A stretch of 64,000 nt of DNA from Comamonas testosteroni (lineage in GTDB: Bacteria; Pseudomonadota; Gammaproteobacteria; Burkholderiales; Burkholderiaceae_C). Position 1 is the stretch's first letter; the number at the start of each line of letters is the position of its first letter. Under the pieces are notes generated by a model. That model saw nothing but the letters and a program-made list of their open reading frames with translations. It ran no database searches and was not told the origin of the DNA. The stretch lies in NCBI RefSeq assembly GCF_030505195.1, contig NZ_CP129672.1:4126501-4190500 (forward strand), read 5' to 3'. The position numbers and the translations under genes were made by a program. Below, piece after piece: positions 1-7,881 of this stretch.

Positions 1-14
1 CGGTGATGTCGTTG

Positions 15-1574
15 CTACAGGTTGCCGAGCTGCTCGCGCAGTTGCTGAGCATGTGCGCGCAACGCTGATTGCTGCTCAGGCGGGAATTTCTGCCATTGTC
101 GATAGACCAACGCCAACCGGTGGTTGCTGCCAAGTTCTTCGACATGACGCGCAAAAAAGTCCCAGTAGAGAGCGTTGAAAGGGCAGGCGCTCGGGCCAGT
201 CTTCTGCTTGGGGTTGTACGTACAGCCCTGACAGTAGTCGCCCATGCGCTGCAGGTATGCCGCGCTACTGACATAGGGTTTGGTGGCAATCAGGCCGCCA
301 TCGGCGCGCTGGCTCATCCCCAGGGTGTTGGGCAGCTCTACCCACTCAAAAGCGTCGATGTAGATGCCCAGGTACCAGCGGTGCAGCTCCACCGGATCCA
401 GCCCCGCCAGCAAGGCAAAGTTGCCGATCACCATCAGCCGCTGGATATGGTGGGCATGGGCGGTTTGCAGCGACTGCTTGATGGACTGCTGCAAACAGCG
501 CATATGCGTGTCCCCGGTCCAGAACCAGTGCGGAAGCGGCAAGTGGTGGTCCAGCGCATTGCGACTTTCGTAGCCCGGCATATGTGCCCAATAGATGCCG
601 CGTATGTACTCACGCCAGCCGAGGATCTGGCGCACAAAGCCCTCCACAGCAGCGAGCGGCGCGCGGCCGGAGCGCCATGCGGCTTCGGCAGACTGCAGCA
701 CCTCCATAGGTCGCAGCATCTTCACGTTCAACGCGAACGAAAGCAAAGAGTGGAATAAGCGCGGCGCTTGGCTGGACATGGCGTCTTCATAGTCGCCAAA
801 GTGCGGCAGTGCATGGGTGACAAATGCCTCCAGGCAGCGCATTGCCTCTTGCCGGTTCAACGGCCAACGCAGGGCGTCCGCCTGCGCGTCACCAAAGCTT
901 TGCACATCGCTGCGCTGCACGATCCCCCAGAGCGCGCTGTGGTCGTGGAGGGGGCGCCAGTCCTCAGGCTCGACAGGGGTTCCTGGCCAGGGTTTGCGGT
1001 TGTCGTGGTCAAAGTTCCACTGTCCGCCAACGGGCTGTTCATGCTCGTCCAGCAGCAGTCCGTAACGGCGGCGCATGCTACGGTAGAAATGCTCCATCAA
1101 CCACTGGCGGCGCCCACGCATCTGGGTCGCCAGGTCATCGCGTGCCGTCAGGAAGTGTTCGCTGTCTACGGCAGTGCAGCTCAGCTGCTGGCCGCTCGCC
1201 CAGGCCTGTAGTTGGGCGTCCAGCCGCCACTCATCGGGCTGCTGCCATTGCACCGTGCGGGCACCGTAGTGCACAGCAAGCGCCGCCAGGTTTTCGGGTA
1301 TGGACTGGCGGTTACTGGCATCGTCGATCGACACATAACGAACCCGGTGACCGTCAGCGCGCAGTTGGCGCGCAAAGTCGCGCATGGCAGCAAAAATGGC
1401 CAGAATTTTCTGTGCATGGTGCAGCACGTAGTCGGTTTCCTGACGCACCTCCATCAGCACATAGACCACCTGCAGATCCACCTGCCGAAACCAACTGTGT
1501 TCCGGGTTGAGCTGATCTCCCAGTACCAGACGCAGTGTATGTGCGCTGTGGGTGGCGGTCGTACTATCGCTCAT
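15..1574 (-). CDS. Iron-sulfur bacterial cryptochrome/photolyase (PhrB-like)
   Basis: A 519-residue member of the FeS-BCP branch of the photolyase family, which repairs (6-4) photoproducts or acts as a photoreceptor using FAD. Visible support: the N-terminal LVLGDQLN motif of this branch, a Trp-rich FAD-binding C-terminal half (EGFVRQILGWREYIRG), and four cysteines placed like the [4Fe-4S] ligands: one in DTHMRC, two in DYCQGC and one in GPSACPFN. The start codon overlaps the stop of the upstream DASH-type photolyase gene by four bases (ATGA), so translation is probably coupled. It is the last gene of the minus-strand light/oxidative-stress operon. Whether it repairs DNA or signals cannot be told from sequence. 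Confidence 0.9.
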   Translation of the reverse strand: MSDSTTATHSAHTLRLVLGDQLNPEHSWFRQVDLQVVYVLMEVRQETDYVLHHAQKILAIFAAMRDFARQLRADGHRVRYVSIDDASNRQSIPENLAALAVHYGARTVQWQQPDEWRLDAQLQAWASGQQLSCTAVDSEHFLTARDDLATQMRGRRQWLMEHFYRSMRRRYGLLLDEHEQPVGGQWNFDHDNRKPWPGTPVEPEDWRPLHDHSALWGIVQRSDVQSFGDAQADALRWPLNRQEAMRCLEAFVTHALPHFGDYEDAMSSQAPRLFHSLLSFALNVKMLRPMEVLQSAEAAWRSGRAPLAAVEGFVRQILGWREYIRGIYWAHMPGYESRNALDHHLPLPHWFWTGDTHMRCLQQSIKQSLQTAHAHHIQRLMVIGNFALLAGLDPVELHRWYLGIYIDAFEWVELPNTLGMSQRADGGLIATKPYVSSAAYLQRMGDYCQGCTYNPKQKTGPSACPFNALYWDFFARHVEELGSNHRLALVYRQWQKFPPEQQSALRAHAQQLREQLGNL

Positions 1575-2866
1575 GCTTTACCCCACAGGCGCTGGTAGGC
1601 GCCATCAGCGTCGTAGGTCGCAGCTTGTTTGACAGGATCAAAGCGGCGCCCCCCGCGTGGATCCGTACCCCGACCGGCAATGTACAGCCAGTTGCCCTGG
1701 TTGCTGTAGACGTCGTAGTCAAGCAACTGTGACTCAAACCAGGCAGCGCCGGCGCGCCAGTCACAGCCAAGATCATGGATCAGAAAGCTGGCCGCCACCT
1801 GGCGCACACGGTTGCCGAGGTAGCCCGTTGCAGCCAACTCGCGCATGGCTGCATCCACCAGAGGCTGGCCGGTCTGCCCGGCGCACCAGGCTGCAAAGCT
1901 CTGATCATCATGCGGCGTGGCAAGCACCGGGCCCAGACCTCGTGCACGGTAGAGCGTGCGACCCTGCTGCAGGTGCAGAAAACGAAAATAGTCGCGCCAT
2001 AGCAGCTCGAACCAGAGCCAGTAGCTGCTTTCGGTCGCGCCGTACATGGCTTCGAATTGTCGAAGTTGAGCGTGGGCTTGCCGGGGCGACAATGCCCCCG
2101 TGGCAAGCCAGGGCGACCATTTGCTTGAGTAGTCCAATCCCACAAGACCGTTACGCGTACGCTTGTAGCGGTGGGGAAGCCCGCGTGCGAGGTACTGACG
2201 GAGGTGGGCAAGGGCCGCAGACTCGCCGCCTTGCAGGAAGGCGATGGCGCTTCGGGCATCAAGCGAATTAGAGGCATCGGTCAATGCATCCAGAGCAAGT
2301 GCCTGCTCTTGAAGGTACTTGCTGGGTATATTCGGCGGAACTCTGGGCAGAGCCTCCGGCACTGGCAGAGGCGGGTAAGGTTGTAGCTTGGCGTGCTCAA
2401 CAGCCTGACGAAACGGGGTGAACACTGCGGGCAACTGCCCCACCGGCCAAGGCAATTGGTCCGGGTGCAGCAGGCTGCTGTGCCACACGGTGTGCACCTG
2501 CAGGCCTGCGGCTCGCAGAGCGTCGACCTCGGCTTGCTCCTCGGGCGCTGCGACGTCTTCACAGACAATGGTGCAGGCCCCTAAGGCCTGTGCCAGCGCA
2601 GGCAGGGCCATGGCGGCTGGCGCATTCAAAATCAATAGTTGAGAGCGCAGTTCATGAAAATTCTCGGCCAGGTTCTGTATCGTCTTGGCTAGCCAGGTGC
2701 GACGGTGCTGGCCGATGCGGGCAAAGCCCCAACGGGTTCTAGCCTGAATGTCCGGCAGGCACAGCACCGGCAGCAGGTACTGCGCCCCCATCCTGCACGC
2801 GGCGTGAAGGACGGGTTGGTCGTGCAGGCGCAGGTCGTTGCGTAACCAGAGCAGCACCGTGCTCAT
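1571..2866 (-). CDS. DASH-type cryptochrome/photolyase
   Basis: A 431-residue flavoprotein of the cryptochrome/photolyase family. The N-terminal antenna domain begins [14 protein letters not shown]; the FAD-binding region contains [19 protein letters not shown] and [17 protein letters not shown], wording typical of the DASH group, which repairs cyclobutane dimers mainly in single-stranded DNA. The start at 2866 was chosen because it begins exactly at the conserved N-terminus and overlaps the stop of the upstream DUF2256 gene; a longer frame reaching 2992 would add an unrelated leader. The 3' end overlaps the next photolyase by four bases. Class I CPD photolyase is the alternative, but the DASH motifs argue against it. 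Confidence 0.9.
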   Translation of the reverse strand: MSTVLLWLRNDLRLHDQPVLHAACRMGAQYLLPVLCLPDIQARTRWGFARIGQHRRTWLAKTIQNLAENFHELRSQLLILNAPAAMALPALAQALGACTIVCEDVAAPEEQAEVDALRAAGLQVHTVWHSSLLHPDQLPWPVGQLPAVFTPFRQAVEHAKLQPYPPLPVPEALPRVPPNIPSKYLQEQALALDALTDASNSLDARSAIAFLQGGESAALAHLRQYLARGLPHRYKRTRNGLVGLDYSSKWSPWLATGALSPRQAHAQLRQFEAMYGATESSYWLWFELLWRDYFRFLHLQQGRTLYRARGLGPVLATPHDDQSFAAWCAGQTGQPLVDAAMRELAATGYLGNRVRQVAASFLIHDLGCDWRAGAAWFESQLLDYDVYSNQGNWLYIAGRGTDPRGGRRFDPVKQAATYDADGAYQRLWGKA

Positions 2867-3024
2867 GTCTGCTCCCCAGATGGAGGTAACTGCTTGCGCT
2901 GCCGTCGGCAGCGTTCGGAGCAGTATTTGACCTCGTCCCATACCTGAGCCCACTTTTTGCGCCAGGCAAATGGGCGCCCGCAGCAAAGGCATGACTTTTC
3001 AGGCAGATGCGGTTTGCGGTGCAC
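2863..3024 (-). CDS. DUF2256 small zinc-ribbon-like protein (GTG start)
   Basis: A 53-residue protein easily missed because it starts with GTG. The reading [15 protein letters not shown], then [16 protein letters not shown], matches the DUF2256 family: two cysteine pairs (CxxC and CxxxC) that could bind zinc, and a basic C-terminus. A strong ribosome binding site AGGAGG lies six bases before the GTG and directly after the stop of the upstream flavoprotein gene. Its own stop overlaps the ATG of the DASH photolyase. The function is unknown. Its position locked between a flavoprotein and two photolyases suggests a role with them, which is inference. Confidence 0.85.
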   Translation of the reverse strand: MHRKPHLPEKSCLCCGRPFAWRKKWAQVWDEVKYCSERCRRQRKQLPPSGEQT

Positions 3025-3042
3025 GGCATGCCTCCTTCGGTC

Positions 3043-4107
3043 TCAGCCCGCGTGTACGTGCAGCGCGGTGTGGACATGCCGGGCCAGGCTCCGTCCGCTC
3101 AGCCAGGCACCTTCCACGCTGCCGCTGTGCATCCAGTCTCCGCACATTCCCAAACCTGCTGCAGCGTCCCACCATGCGCCCGCGTTCAATGGGTTGGCGG
3201 TGTCGGCATAGCGCCAGCGATGAGCGGTAGCCTGAACACTGGCGGGATCGGGGCCTCCCAGTTGCGCAAATGCATGCAGCAGTGCGGCCGTGACAGTTGC
3301 GGCATCGTCTTCCAAATGTGCCTCGCTCCAACTGTGTGCGGCATGTAGCAGCCAGGTTTCGGTGCCGCCTCGGCTAGGTTTGCTGCTGTCGCGTGCGATC
3401 CAACGCAATGGGCTGTGCTCGACAAAGCAGCCGTCTACCGGCAATGACAACGGTTGATGGCAGCGCACCATGAGTGCCCAGCAGGGCAGCATCCTGGCAT
3501 TGCGTGCAAGGGCAGACGCTTGCGGTGCAACACCTGCCAGCAGCGCCTCGGCCTGCGGTGCCGGAACGGCAAGCACAACCGCTTCGTAGCGGTGTGGCTC
3601 GGTGCCATGCTCCTGGCTTTGCAGAATCCAGCCAAACGCCGAACGCGGTTGCAAAGGCTGGACGGTGGCTTGCCACTGAAAACGCACAGATTGCGATATG
3701 GCATGCATGCCGCGCACCATATGTGCAGCCGGAGAGGTCATGCGTGGGGTGCCGACAAAGCGCTCCAAAAAGCTGTCTTGCAAGGCGAAGTCATGACCAT
3801 CGTGTTTGCCGATACGGCCCTGCCAAACCTGCGCAGCGCCTGCCTGCTGCCAATCGGAGACCTGTTGTCGAAACTCGGCATGATGTGCCGTGAAATACTG
3901 GGCACCGTGGTCACACTGCCAATCAATGTTCCCATCGCTGCTGCGGCGCGTGCTCATGCGGCCAGAGGCGCCCCGACTCTTGTCGAATACATGGACGCAG
4001 TGGCCTACTTCGACCAATGCCTGGGCGCAGGCCAGCCCAGATATGCCTGCGCCAATGATTGCGATGGTTTTTTTTCTGCTGCTCTGTGCAGGGTTGTGGG
4101 TGCTCAT
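3043..4107 (-). CDS. Renalase-like NAD(P)/FAD-dependent oxidoreductase (COG3380 type)
   Basis: A 354-residue flavoprotein. The N-terminal dinucleotide-binding fold is clear (AIIGAGISGLACAQAL, then the acidic residue in VFDKSRGASGRMSTRR), followed by CDHGAQYFTA as in the renalase-like family, and a C-terminal FAD-contact region (GLGMCGDWMHSGSVEGAWLSG). The ATG at 4107 was preferred because the reading before it is not conserved-looking; no strong ribosome binding site precedes it. Genes of this family often sit beside photolyases in proteobacteria. The natural substrate is unknown; renalase relatives oxidise aberrant forms of NAD(P)H. Confidence 0.8.
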   Translation of the reverse strand: MSTHNPAQSSRKKTIAIIGAGISGLACAQALVEVGHCVHVFDKSRGASGRMSTRRSSDGNIDWQCDHGAQYFTAHHAEFRQQVSDWQQAGAAQVWQGRIGKHDGHDFALQDSFLERFVGTPRMTSPAAHMVRGMHAISQSVRFQWQATVQPLQPRSAFGWILQSQEHGTEPHRYEAVVLAVPAPQAEALLAGVAPQASALARNARMLPCWALMVRCHQPLSLPVDGCFVEHSPLRWIARDSSKPSRGGTETWLLHAAHSWSEAHLEDDAATVTAALLHAFAQLGGPDPASVQATAHRWRYADTANPLNAGAWWDAAAGLGMCGDWMHSGSVEGAWLSGRSLARHVHTALHVHAG

Positions 4108-4180
4108 GGGAATTAAAAGTCTGTAAGTACAAGATCCATCCGCGCGAATGCAAAGTCGCGGGGAAATGACTTCTCTGAAC

Positions 4181-4741
4181 TCAAGGCTGGTTCGATTGAG
4201 GGACCTTCGTGACACGACTCAGGTCTACGCCCAGGGCTTTGGCCTTCTGTAGCAACAGATTGAACTGTTGCTCGGGAATGGTCTTATTGCGTGACAGAAG
4301 CCAGAAGTAATCCAAGCTGCTGCCAATCACCAAAGAGGTTTGATAGTCCTCATCAAGGCTCACCACGTTGTAGCCGCCATAGAAAGGGCCGAAGAAAGAT
4401 ACCTTCAGAGCCGCCACATCTGCCAACCCCAGGAACCGGGCCTTGCCCTCGGCTTCGCGCCATTGCTGCTTGACTGAGTCAAATCCACGGTTCAGCACCG
4501 TAACGCTTCCGTCGTTTCTGAGGCTGTAGCTAGCTGAGACCTGGCTCAGGTCTTTCTCGAAGCTGTGATCGATTCGTGCCAACTCGTACCACGTCCCCAT
4601 GTAGCGCTTGGCATCAAAACCGGTGACCGGCTTCACCCCATTGGGTACATCAACGGCACAACCCGATAGGACAACATTGGCCCCCACAAGGATCACCGCA
4701 AGCGCTGTCGTGCGCATGAATGAGCTTCTTGAAATATGCAT
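4181..4741 (-). CDS. blc: Outer-membrane lipoprotein, lipocalin family (Blc-like)
   Basis: A 186-residue lipocalin. The N-terminus has a hydrophobic signal ending in the lipobox LSGC, so the mature protein should be lipidated and membrane-anchored. The lipocalin signature follows (KRYMGTWYELARIDHSFE), then the strand pattern of the Blc group (GPFYGGYNVVSLDEDYQTSLVIGSSLDYFWLLSR). The start at 4741 is supported by AAAAGGA five bases upstream; an internal Met at residue 9 is the alternative. Blc-type lipocalins bind fatty acids or lysophospholipids under envelope stress. It is the first gene of the operon that continues into the flavoprotein and photolyases. Confidence 0.9.
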   Translation of the reverse strand: MHISRSSFMRTTALAVILVGANVVLSGCAVDVPNGVKPVTGFDAKRYMGTWYELARIDHSFEKDLSQVSASYSLRNDGSVTVLNRGFDSVKQQWREAEGKARFLGLADVAALKVSFFGPFYGGYNVVSLDEDYQTSLVIGSSLDYFWLLSRNKTIPEQQFNLLLQKAKALGVDLSRVTKVPQSNQP

Positions 4742-4860
4742 ATAGGTCCTTTTGCTTGTGCGTAATACCAGGCCAACGTTGTGCCCAATTGCGGTGCTCA
4801 AGCAGGCATGGCGGATCGTTTTTGATTGAGGCCAAGTTGCAAAAATGCTCCGTCATGCGA

Positions 4861-4887
4861 GCCTAAAAGCAAGCCTAAAAGCAAGCC
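4861..4887. repeat. Perfect 12-bp tandem repeat upstream of the lipocalin gene
   Basis: GCCTAAAAGCAA occurs twice head to tail with the start of a third copy, about 120 bp before the lipocalin start. It may belong to the promoter region of the light/stress operon; no regulator is assigned. The rest of 4742-5220 shows no convincing gene on either strand. Confidence 0.6.
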
Positions 4888-5222
4888 AATCCGTCTGTAG
4901 TCTTACTCGTCAAACGACTTGCAACCTAGCTGCCTGACTAGCGCTCAAGCAAGCCTTGAAACACCCCTGCGTGTGACACGCGACGGAACACTGGACGAAT
5001 GCCCCGCTGCGCACTTACCTCCTGAAGACCTGTTGCCGATTGAGATCGCGGCCTGCTCACCACTCATAGGCGGTCCCGGTGAGAAAGCGATTTGCATTCG
5101 GCGTTCGGTGTCTAGTTCTGTGTGCTTGGAAGCAGGGGCACACCGCCTCAGAAAATAAAACGAGACATGGACGCTCCCTGGTGCGTTGGCTACGTATCGA
5201 TGAAAACCAAAAAGTACAAAAC

Positions 5223-5254
5223 TTGAACTCATCAGTTCAAACTATAAACTGAAC
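5223..5254. promoter_or_regulatory. Nested palindromic operator without an attached gene
   Basis: TTGAACT-CATC-AGTTCAA is a perfect 7+4+7 inverted repeat, and its right half plus the following bases form a second one, GTTCA-N10-TGAAC. The geometry resembles TetR-family operators. No intact gene begins on either side: to the right lies the IS5 remnant from about 5293. It probably belonged to a gene that has been lost. Confidence 0.5.
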
Positions 5255-5292
5255 GTGGCAGATTTGCACTATTTGGTATTAAAAATTCATAT

Positions 5293-5966
5293 ATGACCTG
5301 CTGGCGGCGCTTGCGTGACTGGAATGCTGATGGCGTCTGGCAGCGTCTGGCAGCGTCTGGCAGCGTCTGGCAGCGTCTGGCAGCGTTTGCACCAAGCCAT
5401 GCTGGTGCGTCTGCGCGAGCATGACCAGATTGATGGGAGCCGCGCCAGCATAGATGGCTCCTCGGTGCTAAGCCCCGGGGGCCAGGAAACGGGCTCCAAC
5501 CCCACGGACAGAGGCAAGCTTGGCAGCAAGCACCACCTCGTTGTAGATGCCAGAGGCATCACCGCTGGTGATCCTCGTCAGTGGTGCCAACAGGCACGAC
5601 TCCATGATGTTCGAGAAGTGCATGGATGCGATTCCAGCCATTGCGGGCTTGCCGGGGCGGGCACGCAAGCGGGCGGCGAAGCTGCATGCGAACAAAGGCT
5701 ACGACTACAAGCGCTGCCGTGCCTATCTCAGGCGGCGAGGCATTGCCAGCCGGGTTGCCAGGCGAGGTGTCGAGAGCAGCGAAAAGCCAGGCAAGCATCG
5801 CTGGGTTGTAGAGCGCACACACGGCTGATTACATGGCTGGTTTGCAGGCTTTGGCAAGCTGCGCATCCGCTTTGCAAGGCGGCTGGATATCCACGGGGCA
5901 TTGCTGAAACTGGCCGCTGCGATCATCTGTGCACGCTTCGTGGGTCGGTGGTGTTTGCCGCTCTGA
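5293..5966 (+). pseudogene. Degraded IS5-family transposase
   Basis: Reading across three frames recovers an IS5-type DDE transposase (IS427-like): MTCWRRLRDWNADGVWQRL, then HQAMLVRLREHDQIDGSRASIDGSS, SNPTDRGKLGSKHHLVVDARG, PLVILVSGANRHDSMMFE, RRRGIASRVARRGVESS, GKHRWVVERTH and finally FAGFGKLRIRFARRLDIHGALLKLAAAIICARFVGRW. The 5' part is missing. Frame is lost first at a 10-bp repeat expansion (5333-5386), again near 5570 and by a stop after VERTH. No terminal inverted repeats were recognised. The element is dead. Confidence 0.85.
5333..5386. repeat. 10-bp tandem repeat, unit CAGCGTCTGG
   Basis: Four perfect copies of CAGCGTCTGG (5341-5380), preceded by GCGTCTGG and followed by CAGCGT. An intact transposase would need only GTC TGG CAG CGT TTG here (VWQRL), so about 40 bp have been added. 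Forty is not a multiple of three, so the expansion itself shifts the reading frame. Confidence 0.9.
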
Positions 5967-6240
5967 GAAGCCCAGCGCACCTTCACGCTGGCGTAGTGAT
6001 CACGGCTGCCACTGCCAGACTCGCCGTTGTAGTCCACCACCAAGGCCGACTAATGGTTCGGCACCATCTCAGCCTGAGCCTGCAGGCACCGCCAAAGGTG
6101 CTACAGCCACCTTGCAGCTGCTGGAGCCTTCAACCGCCATGGCGCGCCTCAGGCTCAAACTGACCCAATCGTAAAGCGCCCCCAGCGTGGTGTGGGCCTG
6201 TGCGCGTCGGCTCGATGACTGCTCAGTGCCCCCTGCCACC
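5967..6240 (-). pseudogene. Remnant of an autotransporter beta-barrel C-terminus
   Basis: On the minus strand, fragments in different frames resemble the last strands of an autotransporter barrel: AVEGSSSCKVAVAPLAVPA, then VVDYNGESGSGSRDHYASVKVRW. The pattern (hydrophobic, Tyr-x-Gly, GSGSRDH, alternating KVRW then an aromatic end) is that of the family's terminal strands. Stops and frameshifts interrupt it, and the aromatic end is cut where the transposase remnant begins. No passenger domain is visible. Another outer-membrane barrel family is possible. Confidence 0.4.
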
Positions 6241-6392
6241 CAAGGTGAATGCCATATTTGCGGCGTCAAAAAAGCCGCCTGCAATCCCCTTGTCCTTCAT
6301 CTCCAAGGCTGTGCCAATCATGTGACTGACTTCAATTGTTTTTAATTTTTAAGACTATTCTTATTGAGTTTTATACGGGTGGATTTAATCAT

Positions 6393-6409
6393 ATCAACCT
6401 CCTGTTGAT
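6393..6409. promoter_or_regulatory. Inverted repeat in the AT-rich leader of the fimbrial operon
   Basis: ATCAAC-CTCCT-GTTGAT is a perfect 6-bp inverted repeat about 120 bp before the pilin gene. The surrounding 6310-6530 is much richer in A and T than its neighbours and has no gene; it is the likely promoter region of the fimbrial operon. Confidence 0.4.
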
Positions 6410-6530
6410 CATAACTTTCTCTGTCAAAGTTGCTTATTCCGTAAGAAAAATAGTTTTGCGGGCTAGGCGCCAAGAATGTTTCTGATCGGCAGATTAATCG
6501 TTGGTGTTTTCAATTAATCGAAAGAGCGAT

Positions 6531-7079
6531 ATGCAATCTAAACTGCGCACTATATTGATCTGTATAGCGGGCGTCGGTCTTGGTGCCCAAGCTTATGCGG
6601 CCACCCCTCAGAACGGTGTAGTCAACATTACTGGCAAGGTCACTGAGAAAAGTTGTGTACTCGATTCCACTGCCACAACTGTCAGTGTGAATCTGCCTCC
6701 CGTCAACAAGGATTTGCTCTCTGCCGCGCAGAGCAGTGCCGGTCGTGGTGGCTTTTCCTTGAAGGTGACCGGCTGCGGCGATGGGGTGAAAGTCTCTGCT
6801 GGTTTCGTTCCAGGCACCAACGTCGATCCCCATGGCAACCTCAAAAACAACGCTGCTACCGATCCGGCTAGCAGCGTACAGGTGCAAGTGCTCGATAAAA
6901 ACCACAGGGTGATCAACATCAATACCGACGACGCCACCACGCAGTTGGCTCGTGCGGAAACTGTGAGCGGCACGACGCCGGCCAATCTGCAGTACTACGT
7001 GCAGTATTACTCGCAAGCGGGTGGCGCTGGCGCCGGTGCTGTCGCAGCCACGGCGAACTTCCAACTGACCTACGAGTAA
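6531..7079 (+). CDS. Major fimbrial subunit (type 1 pilin, FimA family)
   Basis: A 182-residue secreted pilin. Residues 1-23 form a signal peptide ending AQAYA. The mature protein starts with the donor-strand region (GVVNITGKVTEKSCVL) and has the two family cysteines (KSCVL and VTGCGDG) and the C-terminal beta-zipper FQLTYE. Usual length for FimA is about 180. The ATG at 6531 was chosen over one ten codons earlier because the signal peptide then begins MQSKLRTI. It is the first gene of a chaperone-usher operon with the chaperone 48 bp downstream. Confidence 0.9.
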   Translation: MQSKLRTILICIAGVGLGAQAYAATPQNGVVNITGKVTEKSCVLDSTATTVSVNLPPVNKDLLSAAQSSAGRGGFSLKVTGCGDGVKVSAGFVPGTNVDPHGNLKNNAATDPASSVQVQVLDKNHRVININTDDATTQLARAETVSGTTPANLQYYVQYYSQAGGAGAGAVAATANFQLTYE

Positions 7080-7127
7080 TCCGCATAGCCCGGGGCGCAA
7101 GTCCCGGGTAGTCAAGAGAAACCAGCA

Positions 7128-7865
7128 ATGTCCGCTTATTGGTTACGGGACGTGTTCAGCAGCGTACTGCTTTGCCTGTCCACCCTATCCGTCGCCCACG
7201 CCGGCGTATCGATCGATGGAACGCGAATTGTCTACCCCGCCAAGGAACGCGAAGTCACCGTCAAACTCACCAACCAGGGATCAGACCCCGCTTTGATGCA
7301 GATTTGGGTTGATCGTGGTGATACCCAAAGCAAACCGCAGGATGCAGACGCGCCCTTCCTGGCAACGCCACCCATCTTCAGGCTCGACCCGCTGAAAGGT
7401 CAGAGCGTGCGCCTGGCATTTACCGGCGAAACACTGCCGCAGGATCGCGAGAGCCTGTTCTGGTTCAATGCGCTGGAGATCCCGCCGCTGCCGCAGGACT
7501 CCAGTGGAAACATGATGCAGATCGCTGTGCGGTCACGCCTGAAACTGTTCTATCGCCCCAGTGGCCTGTCGGGTGATCTGCACAAGGCTATCGAGCAGGT
7601 GGTCTGGCGGGTAGAGCATCAAGGCGATGGCGATGGCTATGTACTGCGTGGCGAAAACTCCAGCCCGTATCACCTGTCGTTCAGTGCGTTGTCACTGGAT
7701 CAGGGTGGCAGTACCACGGATACCGGCGGCGGCATGATCGTGCCGTTCAGCAGCCATGATTTCCCGCTGCCGGGTTACAGCGGTGAGAGCAATGGGGGAA
7801 AGGTGCGTTTCCGCTGGATGAGCGACTTCGGTGCTGCCCCCGAGCAGTCCGCCAGTCTGCACTGA
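7128..7865 (+). CDS. Periplasmic fimbrial chaperone (PapD/FimC family)
   Basis: A 245-residue periplasmic chaperone that would cap pilin subunits by donor-strand complementation and hand them to the usher. It has a signal peptide (cleavage near SVAHA), the N-terminal Ig-like domain (ISIDGTRIVYPAKEREVTVKL is read as VSIDGTRIVYPAKEREVTVK), the chaperone signature region SLFWFNALEIPP and a second Ig domain with the FRPSGL-like KLFYRPSGLSG. Length fits the family. The usher begins 16 bases after its stop. Confidence 0.92.
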   Translation: MSAYWLRDVFSSVLLCLSTLSVAHAGVSIDGTRIVYPAKEREVTVKLTNQGSDPALMQIWVDRGDTQSKPQDADAPFLATPPIFRLDPLKGQSVRLAFTGETLPQDRESLFWFNALEIPPLPQDSSGNMMQIAVRSRLKLFYRPSGLSGDLHKAIEQVVWRVEHQGDGDGYVLRGENSSPYHLSFSALSLDQGGSTTDTGGGMIVPFSSHDFPLPGYSGESNGGKVRFRWMSDFGAAPEQSASLH

Positions 7866-7881
7866 GCCTCAAGGAGCTGGG

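Noticed and set aside
4919-5232. Small open frames on both strands in the gap left of the IS remnant
   Set aside because: No ribosome binding site, no family resemblance, and they overlap each other.
5333-5386. A possible CRISPR or iteron array
   Set aside because: The unit is only 10 bp with no spacers and lies inside a transposase reading frame, so it is simple slippage.
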